Of a stretch of DNA of 64,000 nt, positions 1-7,762 are shown piece by piece (within the stretch, counting starts at the first letter, position 1; each line of letters opens with the position of its first letter). The stretch is taken from the NCBI RefSeq assembly GCF_024294905.1, contig NZ_JANCOC010000001.1, positions 240,699 to 304,698 on the forward strand, read 5' to 3'. Source of the DNA: Rothia gullae. Lineage in GTDB: Bacteria > Actinomycetota > Actinomycetes > Actinomycetales > Micrococcaceae. The notes under the pieces are model-generated. The model did no database searches, was not told the DNA's origin, and saw only the letters and a program-made list of their open reading frames with translations. The translations under genes were made by a program, and so were the position numbers.

Positions 1-98
1 GCTTTCTACCCAACAGCCCCTATTTTTGTGTGCTTGGTTACAAATCGCGTTTTTGGCTTGCATGCCCGGTTTGGGGTCTGTATAGTTGTATGAGTCGC

Positions 99-175
99 CG
101 CGGGGTGGAGCAGTTCGGTAGCTCGCCGGGCTCATAACCCGGAGGTCGCAGGTTCAAATCCTGTCCCCGCAACCA
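99..175 (+). tRNA. Initiator tRNA-fMet (CAT)
   Basis: A 77-nt cloverleaf with anticodon CAT. The acceptor stem is CGCGGGG against CCCCGCA, so position 1-72 is an unpaired C-A, the hallmark of bacterial initiator tRNA. Discriminator A and an encoded CCA end the gene. The anticodon stem has the initiator-type run of G-C pairs. Its last 36 bp (138-173) recur exactly at 3842-3877, so this gene serves as the attachment site of an integrated element and was kept intact by the integration. Confidence 0.97.
138..173 (+). repeat. attL: 36-bp direct repeat inside tRNA-fMet
   Basis: This covers the anticodon-stem 3' side through the acceptor stem. It is identical to 3842-3877 (offset 3704). The flanking bases differ at both ends, so the match is exactly 36 bp. 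Confidence 0.85.
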
Positions 176-177
176 GA

Positions 178-226
178 AAAACCCGGTATCTCAACGAAAA
201 GTCGCTGAGATACCGGGTTTTGTTTT
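178..226 (+). terminator. Terminator after tRNA-fMet
   Basis: Stem arms ACCCGGTATCTCA and TGAGATACCGGGT are followed by TTTTGTTTT. It lies 5 nt after the tRNA and, given the attachment repeat, belongs to the integrated element rather than to the original locus. Confidence 0.85.
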
Positions 227-304
227 GCCCTGACGAGACCGAATCCCTATGTTATTCCCTACCTTTCAGCCAAACTCAGGCCCGTCGTCGAGGTGGGGGA
301 GGGG

Positions 305-353
305 GGACTATCACCCAACATCGAGGACTATCATCCAACGCCCCTTCGGGGCG
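305..353. repeat. Two direct repeats and a GC-rich hairpin
   Basis: GACTATCA(C/T)CCAAC occurs twice in tandem, at about 306-319 and 325-338. It is followed at once by a perfect hairpin, CGCCCC TTC GGGGCG. The repeats lie between the element's left end and the iteron-like region. Their function is unknown. Confidence 0.5.
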
Positions 354-404
354 TATGACTATCTTCGCTCGTGCATGATCTCGTGGGAGGGAGGTTGCAG
401 AGGA

Positions 405-690
405 GGATTTTCACCGCCTAATCGGCGTTGATACCGGCTGTTTACCGCCTGAAAATGCAAAAGCGGTATAGCATTTTCCCTCGTATCTCAACCGAATCCC
501 AACCCTTTACCGCCTTCACCGCCTAAAACCGAAAACTTTTATATATACACACGCATATGTAGGAAGATGAACACTCGCGTGTACACTTTTTAGAAATTAG
601 GCGGTAGAGGCGGCAACACACCATGTTTTGACTGATATACCAACGTTTTCGATATACCGCTTAGCCTCAAACAGGCGGTAACTAAGCGGT
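405..690. other. Iteron-like region around an AT-rich core
   Basis: The heptamer ACCGCCT occurs four times in forward orientation (413, 444, 509, 518). It occurs inverted as AGGCGGT at 599 and 673, with near copies at 608 and 684. The forward and inverted groups flank a roughly 60-bp AT-rich stretch (535-598). No gene overlaps it convincingly. This resembles a plasmid or integrative-element replication origin, or a dense operator array. The role is inference. Confidence 0.5.
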
Positions 691-701
691 GAAAGAGTAG
701 C

Positions 702-2095
702 GTCCCGCATAGTGGTGTAACCGTGGGTGGTCGGCCCGTTTGATATGGGTGCGGTCACCGTGTGATCCTTCGAGAAAGCTCTCTACTTCTGACTCGAAAC
801 GATTTGGAGGCACAACGATGACCGCTCCTCATATTATCGACCCTGCTGGCCTGCTTGGCGAGGCGTTATCCCAGGCGTCCCCAGATTTGATGCGTTCCCT
901 GCTCCAGCACGTGATTAACGCGTTGCTCTCAGCGGACGCTGACACCGTGTGCGGGGCCCAGTGGGGCCAACAAGACCCGCAGCGCCAGGCCCAGCGCAAT
1001 GGGTATCGCCACCGGCCCCTGGATACCAGGGTCGGCACCATTGACGTGGCGATCCCCAAGCTGCGCTCAGGCACCTACTTCCCAGAATGGTTACTGCAAC
1101 GGCGCAAACGCTCCGAAAGCGCCTTGATCACAGTGGTCGCTGACTGCTACCTAGCAGGAGTATCCACGCGCCGTATGGACAAGCTCGTCAAAACCCTGGG
1201 GATCACAGGACTGTCCAAGTCCCAGGTCTCACGCATGGCAGCCGACCTCGACGAACACGTGGACCAGTTCCGCAACCGGCCCCTCCACGATGCCGGGCCT
1301 TTCACCTTCGTCGCCGCTGACGCACTGACCATGAAAGTACGCGAAGGAGGACGCGTCGTCTCGTGCGCGGTTCTGGTTGCCACCGGAGTCAACAATGACG
1401 GACACCGCGAAGTGCTGGGGTGCGCGTGTCCACCAGCGAGACCGCTCCAGCCTGGAAGGAGTTCTTCGCCGACCTGGTCGCCCGAGGCCTGACCGGCGTG
1501 CGCCTGGTCACCAGTGATGCCCATCTGGGCCTGGTTGAGGCCATCGCCGCCAACCTACCCGGAGCCACCTGGCAACGATGCCGTACCCACTACGCCGCTA
1601 ATCTCATGTCCGTCACCCCCAAAGCACTATGGCCCGCTGTCAAAGCGATGCTGCACTCGGTGTATGACCAGCCCGACGCGGCATCGGTCAACGCTCAATA
1701 CGACCGGCTCTTGGACTACGTCCACGACAAGCTCCCCGCCGTGTGTGATCACCTCGATCAAGCCAGGGCAGACGTCCTCGCGTTCGCGTCCTTCCCCACC
1801 GGGGTGTGGACCCAGATCTGGTCCAACAACCCCAACGAACGCCTCAACCGCGAAATCCGCCGCCGCACCGACACCGTGGGAATCTTCCCCAACCGACAAG
1901 CAATCATCCGCCTGGTCGGAGCCGTCCTCGCCGAACAAAACGACGAATGGGCCGAAGGCCGACGCTACCTCAGCCTCGACATCCTCACCAAATCACGACT
2001 CACACCACAACCCACCGGGCAGGAGGAACCCCCACTCCAACTCAGCGCATAACCCAACCCGAAGGACACAAAACGATTACACCACTCCACAGGAC
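702..2095 (+). mobile_element. IS256-family insertion sequence
   Basis: One transposase reading frame, interrupted, lies between imperfect inverted repeats. AGTGGTGTAA at 711-720 on the left pairs with TTACACCACT at 2077-2086 on the right, with partial matching further out (GTCC / GGAC). I could not find a target-site duplication. The left end appears more decayed than the right, so the outer limits are approximate. Confidence 0.7.
818..2052 (+). pseudogene. IS256-family (mutator) transposase, frameshifted
   Basis: The ATG at 818 follows GGAGG. The first frame carries the N-terminal part with the typical block VVADCYLAGVSTRR and the DALTMKVREGG strand holding the first catalytic Asp. Near 1419, after EVLG, the frame shifts. 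The rest ([23 protein letters not shown] with the second Asp, and a C-terminal [15 protein letters not shown] helix with the Glu) continues in the next frame to the TAA at 2050. Restoring one base after GGG would rejoin the frames to about 411 aa, the family's normal length. It could be a sequencing error, a recent mutation or, less likely, programmed frameshifting. Confidence 0.85.
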
Positions 2096-2124
2096 TTGAC
2101 CTGAGCAAGAGCACGTTCTACAAT
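2096..2124 (+). promoter_or_regulatory. Promoter of the protoglobin gene
   Basis: TTGACC (2096-2101), a 17-bp spacer, then TACAAT (2119-2124) make a near-consensus primary-sigma promoter. The -35 box abuts the right end of the IS256 element, so the insertion may have created or supplied part of this promoter. Confidence 0.7.
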
Positions 2125-2150
2125 TGACGCATGAGTTCAAGGAGGTTCGC

Positions 2151-2744
2151 ATGACCGCTTACGACCACTCGTCGGGGTACACCTACGGCACCGATGCCGT
2201 CCCCACGTCTCCGCTCACACTCGAGGATCTACGCCAGATTGAGGCCGCCGCGCACGTCCAGCCCGGTGACGCAGAGCTGCTCGCGCGAGCAGAACCCATC
2301 CTGGCGCCGCATGCCATGGAAATGGTCGACACGTGGCGCGGGATTTTGGCTCAAAAGACCTACCTGGCAGCACATTCCGCGCATCCGGATGGACAGCCGA
2401 ACCCCGAGTACGCGCAGGCGTCAAAGCCCCGATTCGCCCAGTGGATCATCGACATGTGCACGCGCGAGCGGGATCAGGCGTGGTTGGACTACCAGTACCT
2501 GATCGGAGCTCGACACATGACCGCGGCGAAGAACGCGGCGGATGGGGCGGACTCGACGCCATTCGTGCCTCTGCGCTACGTGCTCGCCTTCATCGCGCCG
2601 ACTGTGGAGGTCGGGCACCGTCTCCTGGCGGAGGGCTTCGAGGGCGCAGAACTGGACGCTGTCCGTGACGCGTGGACTCGCGCTGTGACTGTCGCCGTGA
2701 CAGTGTGGGCGTATGCCTACCGCGATCACCCCGAGCAATTCTGA
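2151..2744 (+). CDS. Protoglobin-domain heme protein
   Basis: A 197-aa protein that I assign to the protoglobin family, single-domain globins that bind O2, CO or NO at heme. Supporting features are the length (family about 195 aa), the N-terminal segment TLEDLRQIEAAA, the helix with TWRGILA, and IGARHMTAAKN, whose His is the likely proximal heme ligand. The whole protein is one globin fold with no attached signalling domain. The ATG at 2151 is chosen because AAGGAGG ends 6 nt upstream; the in-frame ATG at 2124 lies inside the -10 box. Its 3' end overlaps a truncated ogt start. It is cargo of the integrated element; a role in gas sensing or NO tolerance is inference. Confidence 0.8.
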   Translation: MTAYDHSSGYTYGTDAVPTSPLTLEDLRQIEAAAHVQPGDAELLARAEPILAPHAMEMVDTWRGILAQKTYLAAHSAHPDGQPNPEYAQASKPRFAQWIIDMCTRERDQAWLDYQYLIGARHMTAAKNAADGADSTPFVPLRYVLAFIAPTVEVGHRLLAEGFEGAELDAVRDAWTRAVTVAVTVWAYAYRDHPEQF

Positions 2745-2823
2745 TCCGGCGCTCGCCACCTACGACTCCCCCATCGGCCGCCTCACGCTTGATAGCGGTG
2801 TATTCGTCTTTCGCACTCTCTGA
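2713..2823 (+). pseudogene. Truncated ogt (methylated-DNA--cysteine methyltransferase) remnant
   Basis: A 36-aa frame starts at an ATG inside the protoglobin 3' end and overlaps it by 32 bp. Residues 15-28 (ATYDSPIGRLTLDS) match the N-terminal strand pair of Ogt/AGT-type O6-alkylguanine-DNA methyltransferases. The frame then loses similarity and stops. The rest, including the PCHR active site, is absent and a terminator follows. The overlap suggests a former protoglobin-ogt pair cut by a deletion. The match is short, so the assignment is tentative. Confidence 0.5.
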
Positions 2824-2825
2824 CT

Positions 2826-2870
2826 GCTCTCCCTGGAAGCCTCAGTGGCTTCCAGGGAGAGCTTTCTTTC
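2826..2870 (+). terminator. Strong terminator after protoglobin/ogt remnant
   Basis: A perfect 16-bp stem (2826-2841 with 2847-2862, 5-nt loop) is followed by TTTCTTTCT. Confidence 0.85.
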
Positions 2871-2879
2871 TGGGTTATA

Positions 2880-3020
2880 GGACACTACGTGTTGCTGGTT
2901 GGGTGACTTTTCGGCTTTCTGGTGCGGGAAAGTCACTCTTTCAGTTGGTCGTGTTTGCCTCGTTCCTGTGAATACTGCATCGTGCTCTGTGTGTGGCTGC
3001 CCCATGATCCGTCACGGTAA
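2880..3020 (+). mobile_element. Insertion-sequence scrap with transposase zinc finger
   Basis: A reading frame through 2970-3025 encodes SCSVCGCPMIRHGKKSTG, the CxxC...HGK type of N-terminal zinc ribbon seen in several insertion-sequence transposases. An inverted pair, GTGACTTTTC with GAAAGTCAC (about 2901-2937), may be part of an IS end. Everything after the finger is lost, and the sequence runs straight into the truncated integrase. Family unassigned. Confidence 0.4.
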
Positions 3021-3701
3021 GAAGTCAACAGGAGGTCCTTTGAAGATCGCGGTGGTAGAAGTCCGCTCATCATCAAGGACCTCGACCTCTACCCACAACC
3101 CCCGACCAATACCTGGTCACCCACACTAGTACCACCCAAACGAGGCAGGTACACGCTAGAGGACCGCGTTGCCGTCCACCGCTGCTGCATCGACCTAACC
3201 CTGCTCCAAATGGCCACAGGGCTGCGCGTAAGCGAAGCAAGAACTCTCATGTGGGACGACATCATCACCGACGACCAAAACCGCCCAGCGTGCATTATTC
3301 GGGCTGAAAACGCCAAGACAGGCACCACCCGCGTCGCGGCTCTCGTCGAGCCTGCGGTCTATGAGCACCTTACCCGTAGACGAGATGAAGTCGGCGGAGC
3401 CTACGTTGTGGGCGCACCGCTCAACCCAGACACCGAGTGGGACAGATACAACGCTCAGAAGGCTCTCAAGGCGTTCTACAAGGATCTGGCTCGCGACTGC
3501 GGAGTGCCTCTGCTGGAGACCCACCGCACCCACGTCTGGAGAACCACCCTCAACACCATGTACCGCACGGACGTAGACGCGCTACTGCGTGCTCGAACGC
3601 TCGGCCACTCGGTCGATGTGAACGCACAGGCATACTCAGACCTGTCAGACCTCACAACGCTGTACGAGGCAGCCCGAGCACGGCGTAGGGAGGAAAGGTA
3701 G
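3021..3701 (+). pseudogene. Tyrosine recombinase (integrase), catalytic domain only
   Basis: The frame opens after a TAA at 3018-3020 and the first ATG is at 3210. The translation has the tyrosine-recombinase catalytic set: Arg in TGLRVSEA, His and Arg in HVWRTTL, LGHS, and the nucleophile Tyr in QAYSDLSDL. The catalytic domain is complete, but the N-terminal arm-binding and core-binding domains are missing, and the upstream sequence is an IS scrap. It lies 140 bp from attR, the usual position of an element integrase. It is probably inactive. The isolated catalytic domain could still be translated from 3210. Confidence 0.75.
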
Positions 3702-3841
3702 TCCCTACCTTATTCCCTATCTTTCGTGAGGATATGCCGGTAACTTCAAGTATCTTTAGGGAAGGATAAGGGGACGGTTACCGCACAATATCAACGATTA
3801 CTTGGCTGTATCTCACTGTTTCATTAAAAAGAGATGCAGAC

Positions 3842-3877
3842 CCCGGAGGTCGCAGGTTCAAATCCTGTCCCCGCAAC
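3842..3877 (+). repeat. attR: 36-bp copy of the tRNA-fMet 3' end
   Basis: Exact copy of 138-173 without the 5' half of a tRNA. It marks the right boundary of the integrated element. The sequence beyond it (3878 on) should be the original downstream flank of the tRNA gene. Confidence 0.85.
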
Positions 3878-3881
3878 GGAT

Positions 3882-3917
3882 AACTCCCGATAGCTTTTAG
3901 CTATCGGGAGTTTTTTT
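3882..3917 (+). terminator. Terminator, probably the original tRNA-fMet terminator
   Basis: ACTCCCGATAGCT pairs with AGCTATCGGGAGT and is followed by seven T. It starts 5 nt after attR, where the native terminator of the tRNA gene would be after integration. Confidence 0.85.
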
Positions 3918-5171
3918 ATTCCCCAAAACCCGTACCCCCCCCGCTGACCTATCTCCTTCTGCCGTCCTCCTGTCACTCTCCGACTCACCCTCCGACCGCC
4001 GGCCTGCCTTCTTTCGCCACCTTCCTGCACCTTTCCTATTGGCGACCTGTCTTCATTTGCCGCCTACCTTTCTTCTTCTTGTGCTACCTTTCTGCCGCCT
4101 GCTGGGCGGCTTTCTTTATATCCCCTGCCTTCTGTAATCTGCGGAGGGGGTCTTCTGAGCCTTGTTGGGGCGGTGCTTCGGGGAGACTGATAGGGGCTTG
4201 CCCGCTGCCCCTTCGGGGTGTTTGGGGTGGATCTTCCTGCCTCTTGAAACCTCCTCACGGAACCTCCTTATGGAATTTCATAGAACCGTCGTGAAAGTTA
4301 CCCTGGACTGGTTTCGGAACGTCTCCCGATGTGTCTTTCGAGGTATTCCTCAGCGTGTCTATCGGGGCTTCAAGCGGATGTGCTCATGGGGGTGGCGGAG
4401 CCACTTCCGAGTGGTTATTGGGGGATGGTTATGCCTTCTTGAGACGCTGCTTTTGGGGGTTCTGAAATGGGGCTTGAAAGGGGTTCTGAAGGAGACTCTG
4501 GGGCGGGTCTCAAGGACCCAACGAGGGGTTCGAAGGGTGCCTGAGCGGGGGAGTGGCGAGGGGGATATTTTTGCCTCAAAGTGCATTCTCAAAGTGGAAT
4601 ATGCGAAAGATGCCTATATTCCGGGCTTGGAAATCACCCGTTTTGCCCCGGAATTCCGCGGTTTTTGGCAAAAATTTGGCTTCGAGTGCAACAATTCACT
4701 CTGAAAGTGATTGTAATCACATACGAAACATTCAAGTTAATTGTAGAGTTTTTTGAAACTCTTTCAAAAAACGCTCAAAAACCCCGGAAAATCAAGGAAA
4801 AATAGCCCATTCAACCTCTACTTGAGGGTGATTCAAGTTAAACTAGAAGCTTAGAAAAAGCTCTTGTTAAGATTGAATCTTGTTCGATACCCAAAAATAG
4901 CCCCAAAAAACCGCTGGAAAAGGCTTTTTGACCTGGTAGCTTTGAGTACGTGGTCACCGCGGTCCGCCGCGTAGCTCTCCGAAATGAATACTGCACCCCT
5001 CCATCACACGAGGAAACCCCCGCAACACACACGGGACGGTTACTGGACTTGCTCCATGCGGCATCACATTCGCAGGCCGACCGCCTATAGGCTTCTCACC
5101 TATAGACCACCTATCACTCAACCACTCTCGGGCGTCCGCGCCCCACGAAACACCAACAACGAGGACAACCC
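3918..5171. other. 1.25-kb region without a convincing gene
   Basis: 3918-4140 is pyrimidine-rich and low in complexity. A 180-codon frame at 4162-4704 has no recognisable domain, an odd W/R/G-rich composition and no clear ribosome-binding site; I do not call it. From about 4690 the sequence becomes AT-rich and holds several palindromes: GTGATT GT AATCAC at 4706-4719, and a perfect 11-bp-arm palindrome at 4748-4772. ATTCAAGTTAA occurs twice (about 4730 and 4832). This may be a long regulatory region for the downstream surface protein. Confidence 0.4.
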
Positions 5172-7643
5172 ATGGCACTTCGCCCCCGCACCGTTAAGGC
5201 TGGCTCTCTCGCAGCCATCGCCGTACCCTCCGTGCTCGGTAGCACCCTGGTAGCACCCGCTTCCGCATTCGCACCCGTCGTTCAGGACATCCCCGGCGCA
5301 GCTACCCAGGCTCCGAAGTCCCTGTTCACCTCCACCGTGCAGCCCACCCTCTCGCAGGTTGCTGTGCAGATCCGCCAGCAGGCAGAACAGGCAAAGCAGA
5401 CTCAGCAGGCTCCCGCAACGACCGCGGTTCAGCCCATCCAGAAGACCTACACTGCCCAGGCAACTCAGCAGACAACCCCCTCGGCTACCTTCCAGTCCGC
5501 ACAGGCGGCTCAGCCTTCCGCTCAGCCCACCCTGGCACAGGTTGCACAGACCCCCGCAGCTACCCAGGCTCCCGCAGCTACCCAGGCTCCCGCAGCTACC
5601 CAGAGCGCTGCAACCCCTGCCGCGCAGCCCGCGCAGACCGCACAGGCTGCTCAGTCGGCATCCGGTGTGGCGGCAACCCGCACCAACCAGACTTTCCTGT
5701 CCTACACCTCCCCGGCTGGTACCACCTCGCAGTACCACGTCTACGCTGAGGGCGTGGACTTCTCCAAGCCCGTTGGCGTGGTCTTCTACTTCGACGGCGA
5801 CTACTGGCGCAACGACCAGTCCAAGGTCTACGACCCCTCCGGTGAGCTGGCTCAGATGGCTGCATCCGCAGCGGCACAGAACATGCTGTTCGTGCCCGTC
5901 ATCTCCCCGGACACCAACCGTTACGATGCTGGCGTGACCTGGTGGGAAAACATGGACCGTAACGGCGAGTTCTTCCGCTCCTTCGCTTCCTCCTTCATCG
6001 CGGCTAACGGCGTGGACTCCTCCAACGTGTGGACCATGGGCTACTCCGGTGGCGCTGAGTTCATCACCTACGAGCTGAACACCAAGCCCCAGACCTGGCG
6101 TAACGGTGGCGGCTCCATCATGGTTGCTGGCGGTGGCCTCGATGAGGGTACCCCCTCGGCTGCGCTGAAGTCCCAGCCCATGTTCTGGTACGCAAACTCG
6201 AACGACGGCTCCGGCGAGACCTACCCGCAGACCTGGAGCGCACGAGGCGCCGTTGAGGGCGGCTACAACGCCTACCGCAACGCCGGCTACACCAACGCTT
6301 CCGCGACCGTTCTGAACGGTTCGGGCCACTTCGACTACAACTTCTCGCAGATTCTGAGCAACTCGCTCACCAAGGGTAAGGCAACCGCCGCTCCCAAGGC
6401 CGAGCAGAAGACCGAACAGAAGCAGCAGAACACTCAGCGTGCCCGCACCATGAGCTCCGCAACCTACCAGAGCTACACTTCCCCGGCGGGCACCACCTCC
6501 CAGTACCACGTGTACGCGAACAACCTGGACTACTCCAAGCCCGTTGGTGTTGTCTTCTACTTCGACGGCGACTACTGGCAGCGTAACGAGTCCAAGGTCT
6601 ACACTCCCGACGAGGGCATGCTCGCGGCAATGGGCAAGATCGCTAACGCCCGCAACATGGTCTTCGTGCCGATCATCTCCCCGGACACCAACGCATCCGG
6701 CGACGGCATCACCTGGTGGGAAGACATGGACGCTAACGGTGAGTTCTTCCGCTCCTTCGCATCCTCCTTCATCGGCCAGAACAACCTGGACGCTTCCCAG
6801 GTGTGGACCATGGGCTACTCCGGTGGCGCTGAGTTCATCACCTACGAGCTGACCGACCACAACACCGCATGGCGTAACGGCGGCGGCTCCATCATGGTTG
6901 CAGGCGGTGACTCGGACGGCTCCGTGGACGCTGACGCAACCACCAAGGCATCCCCGATGTACTGGTGGGTTGGCGCTAATGACACCTCCGGTAACACCAA
7001 CCCCGTCACCTGGAGCGCACGTGGCGCAGTCGAGTCCGGCTACAACGCATACCTGGGCGCTGGCTTCTCTGACGCCCGCGTGAAGCTGATTGACGGCTTC
7101 AGCCACCACGACTACGACCTGCCGCACATCCTGGCGTCCTCCCTGGACTTCGCGGGTAAGACCCCCGCACTGGGCTACAGCGACCTGTCCGACTCGAACC
7201 CGAACTACAACGAGATCAGCTGGAACTCTGATCACCGCATCATGCTCGGCTTCGCGGACGGCACCTTCCGCCCGAACGCATCGGTCAACCGTGCGCAGCT
7301 GGCAACCTACCTGTACCGCGTGGCTGGTCGCCCCGCCGTGAACGCACCGGCTGTTTCGCCGTTCAGCGATGTTCCGGTCAACCACCCCGCGTACAAGGAG
7401 ATTTTCTGGCTGAGCCAGCAGGGCATCAGCGGTAGCGACTTCCGCCCCCTGGAGGCCGTCACCGAGTCCACCATGGCTGAATTCATGTACCGTGCGGCTG
7501 GATCCCCGGCACAGGCTCAGGGCGGCTACGCATCCCAGGCTCTGGCATGGGCTGCCTCCAACGGCATCGGTACCGGCTCCACCTCTTCGGATGCGATCAC
7601 CCGCGCCGCTATGGCAGGCTACCTGTACATCTACGCGAACTAA
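5172..7643 (+). CDS. Secreted protein with tandem alpha/beta-hydrolase domains and S-layer homology repeats
   Basis: 823 aa. It has a signal peptide (about 1-33, ending APASAFA) and a Gln/Ala/Pro/Thr-rich linker to about residue 165 with tandem AATQAP units. Two very similar hydrolase-like domains (about 172-395 and 430-640) follow. Each has FYFDGDYW, an MGYSGGAEF nucleophile elbow (Ser292 and Ser550) and a late His in GHFDYN or HHDYDL. The C-terminus (about 650-823) has S-layer homology repeats, such as LGFADGTFRPNASVNRAQL and PFSDVPVNHPAYKEI, which usually bind cell-wall polymers. I infer a wall-attached esterase or peptidase-like enzyme; the substrate is unknown. The ATG at 5172 follows GAGGA. 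Confidence 0.8.
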   Translation: MALRPRTVKAGSLAAIAVPSVLGSTLVAPASAFAPVVQDIPGAATQAPKSLFTSTVQPTLSQVAVQIRQQAEQAKQTQQAPATTAVQPIQKTYTAQATQQTTPSATFQSAQAAQPSAQPTLAQVAQTPAATQAPAATQAPAATQSAATPAAQPAQTAQAAQSASGVAATRTNQTFLSYTSPAGTTSQYHVYAEGVDFSKPVGVVFYFDGDYWRNDQSKVYDPSGELAQMAASAAAQNMLFVPVISPDTNRYDAGVTWWENMDRNGEFFRSFASSFIAANGVDSSNVWTMGYSGGAEFITYELNTKPQTWRNGGGSIMVAGGGLDEGTPSAALKSQPMFWYANSNDGSGETYPQTWSARGAVEGGYNAYRNAGYTNASATVLNGSGHFDYNFSQILSNSLTKGKATAAPKAEQKTEQKQQNTQRARTMSSATYQSYTSPAGTTSQYHVYANNLDYSKPVGVVFYFDGDYWQRNESKVYTPDEGMLAAMGKIANARNMVFVPIISPDTNASGDGITWWEDMDANGEFFRSFASSFIGQNNLDASQVWTMGYSGGAEFITYELTDHNTAWRNGGGSIMVAGGDSDGSVDADATTKASPMYWWVGANDTSGNTNPVTWSARGAVESGYNAYLGAGFSDARVKLIDGFSHHDYDLPHILASSLDFAGKTPALGYSDLSDSNPNYNEISWNSDHRIMLGFADGTFRPNASVNRAQLATYLYRVAGRPAVNAPAVSPFSDVPVNHPAYKEIFWLSQQGISGSDFRPLEAVTESTMAEFMYRAAGSPAQAQGGYASQALAWAASNGIGTGSTSSDAITRAAMAGYLYIYAN

Positions 7644-7664
7644 AGCTCGCACCCCATAACGCAT

Positions 7665-7711
7665 AAAGATCCGCCCCGTTCCTGAACTCATCAGGAACGG
7701 GGCGGATCTTT
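7665..7711. terminator. Bidirectional terminator between the surface protein and pspA
   Basis: A perfect 21-bp stem (7665-7685 with 7691-7711, 5-nt loop) begins with AAA and ends with TTT, so it can serve both converging genes. Confidence 0.85.
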
Positions 7712-7762
7712 ATAGGTTTAGCTCAAGAAGCTATGCGCTAGACCAGGCTTACTGGACCAGGC

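Larger units (their letters stand above)
138..3877. mobile_element. Degraded integrative element in tRNA-fMet
   Basis: The element is bounded by an exact 36-bp direct repeat, 138-173 in the tRNA and 3842-3877. The second copy is only the tRNA 3' part and is followed by its own hairpin terminator, as expected for the displaced original tRNA end. A tyrosine recombinase catalytic domain lies next to the right end. Contents: an iteron-like region, an IS256-family element, protoglobin, truncated ogt and an IS scrap. I infer a decayed integrative element: integrase and transposase are both broken, and no conjugation or phage structural genes remain. Confidence 0.75.

Noticed and set aside
405..690. 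ACCGCCT repeats considered as CRISPR
   Set aside because: Units are only 7 bp, irregularly spaced and in both orientations; no cas gene is nearby.
3842..3877. Possible second tRNA gene
   Set aside because: Only the 3' half matches; no D-arm or 5' acceptor strand upstream. It is better explained as an attachment-site copy.
4162..4704. 180-codon plus-strand frame in the 3.9-5.2 kb gap
   Set aside because: No domain, no ribosome-binding site and an odd composition rich in Trp, Arg and Gly. The bases on both sides look non-coding.
5118..7691. 857-codon open frame on the minus strand opposite the surface-protein gene
   Set aside because: It mirrors the codon bias of the plus-strand gene, which has a signal peptide, domains and a ribosome-binding site. 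The minus frame has none of these.
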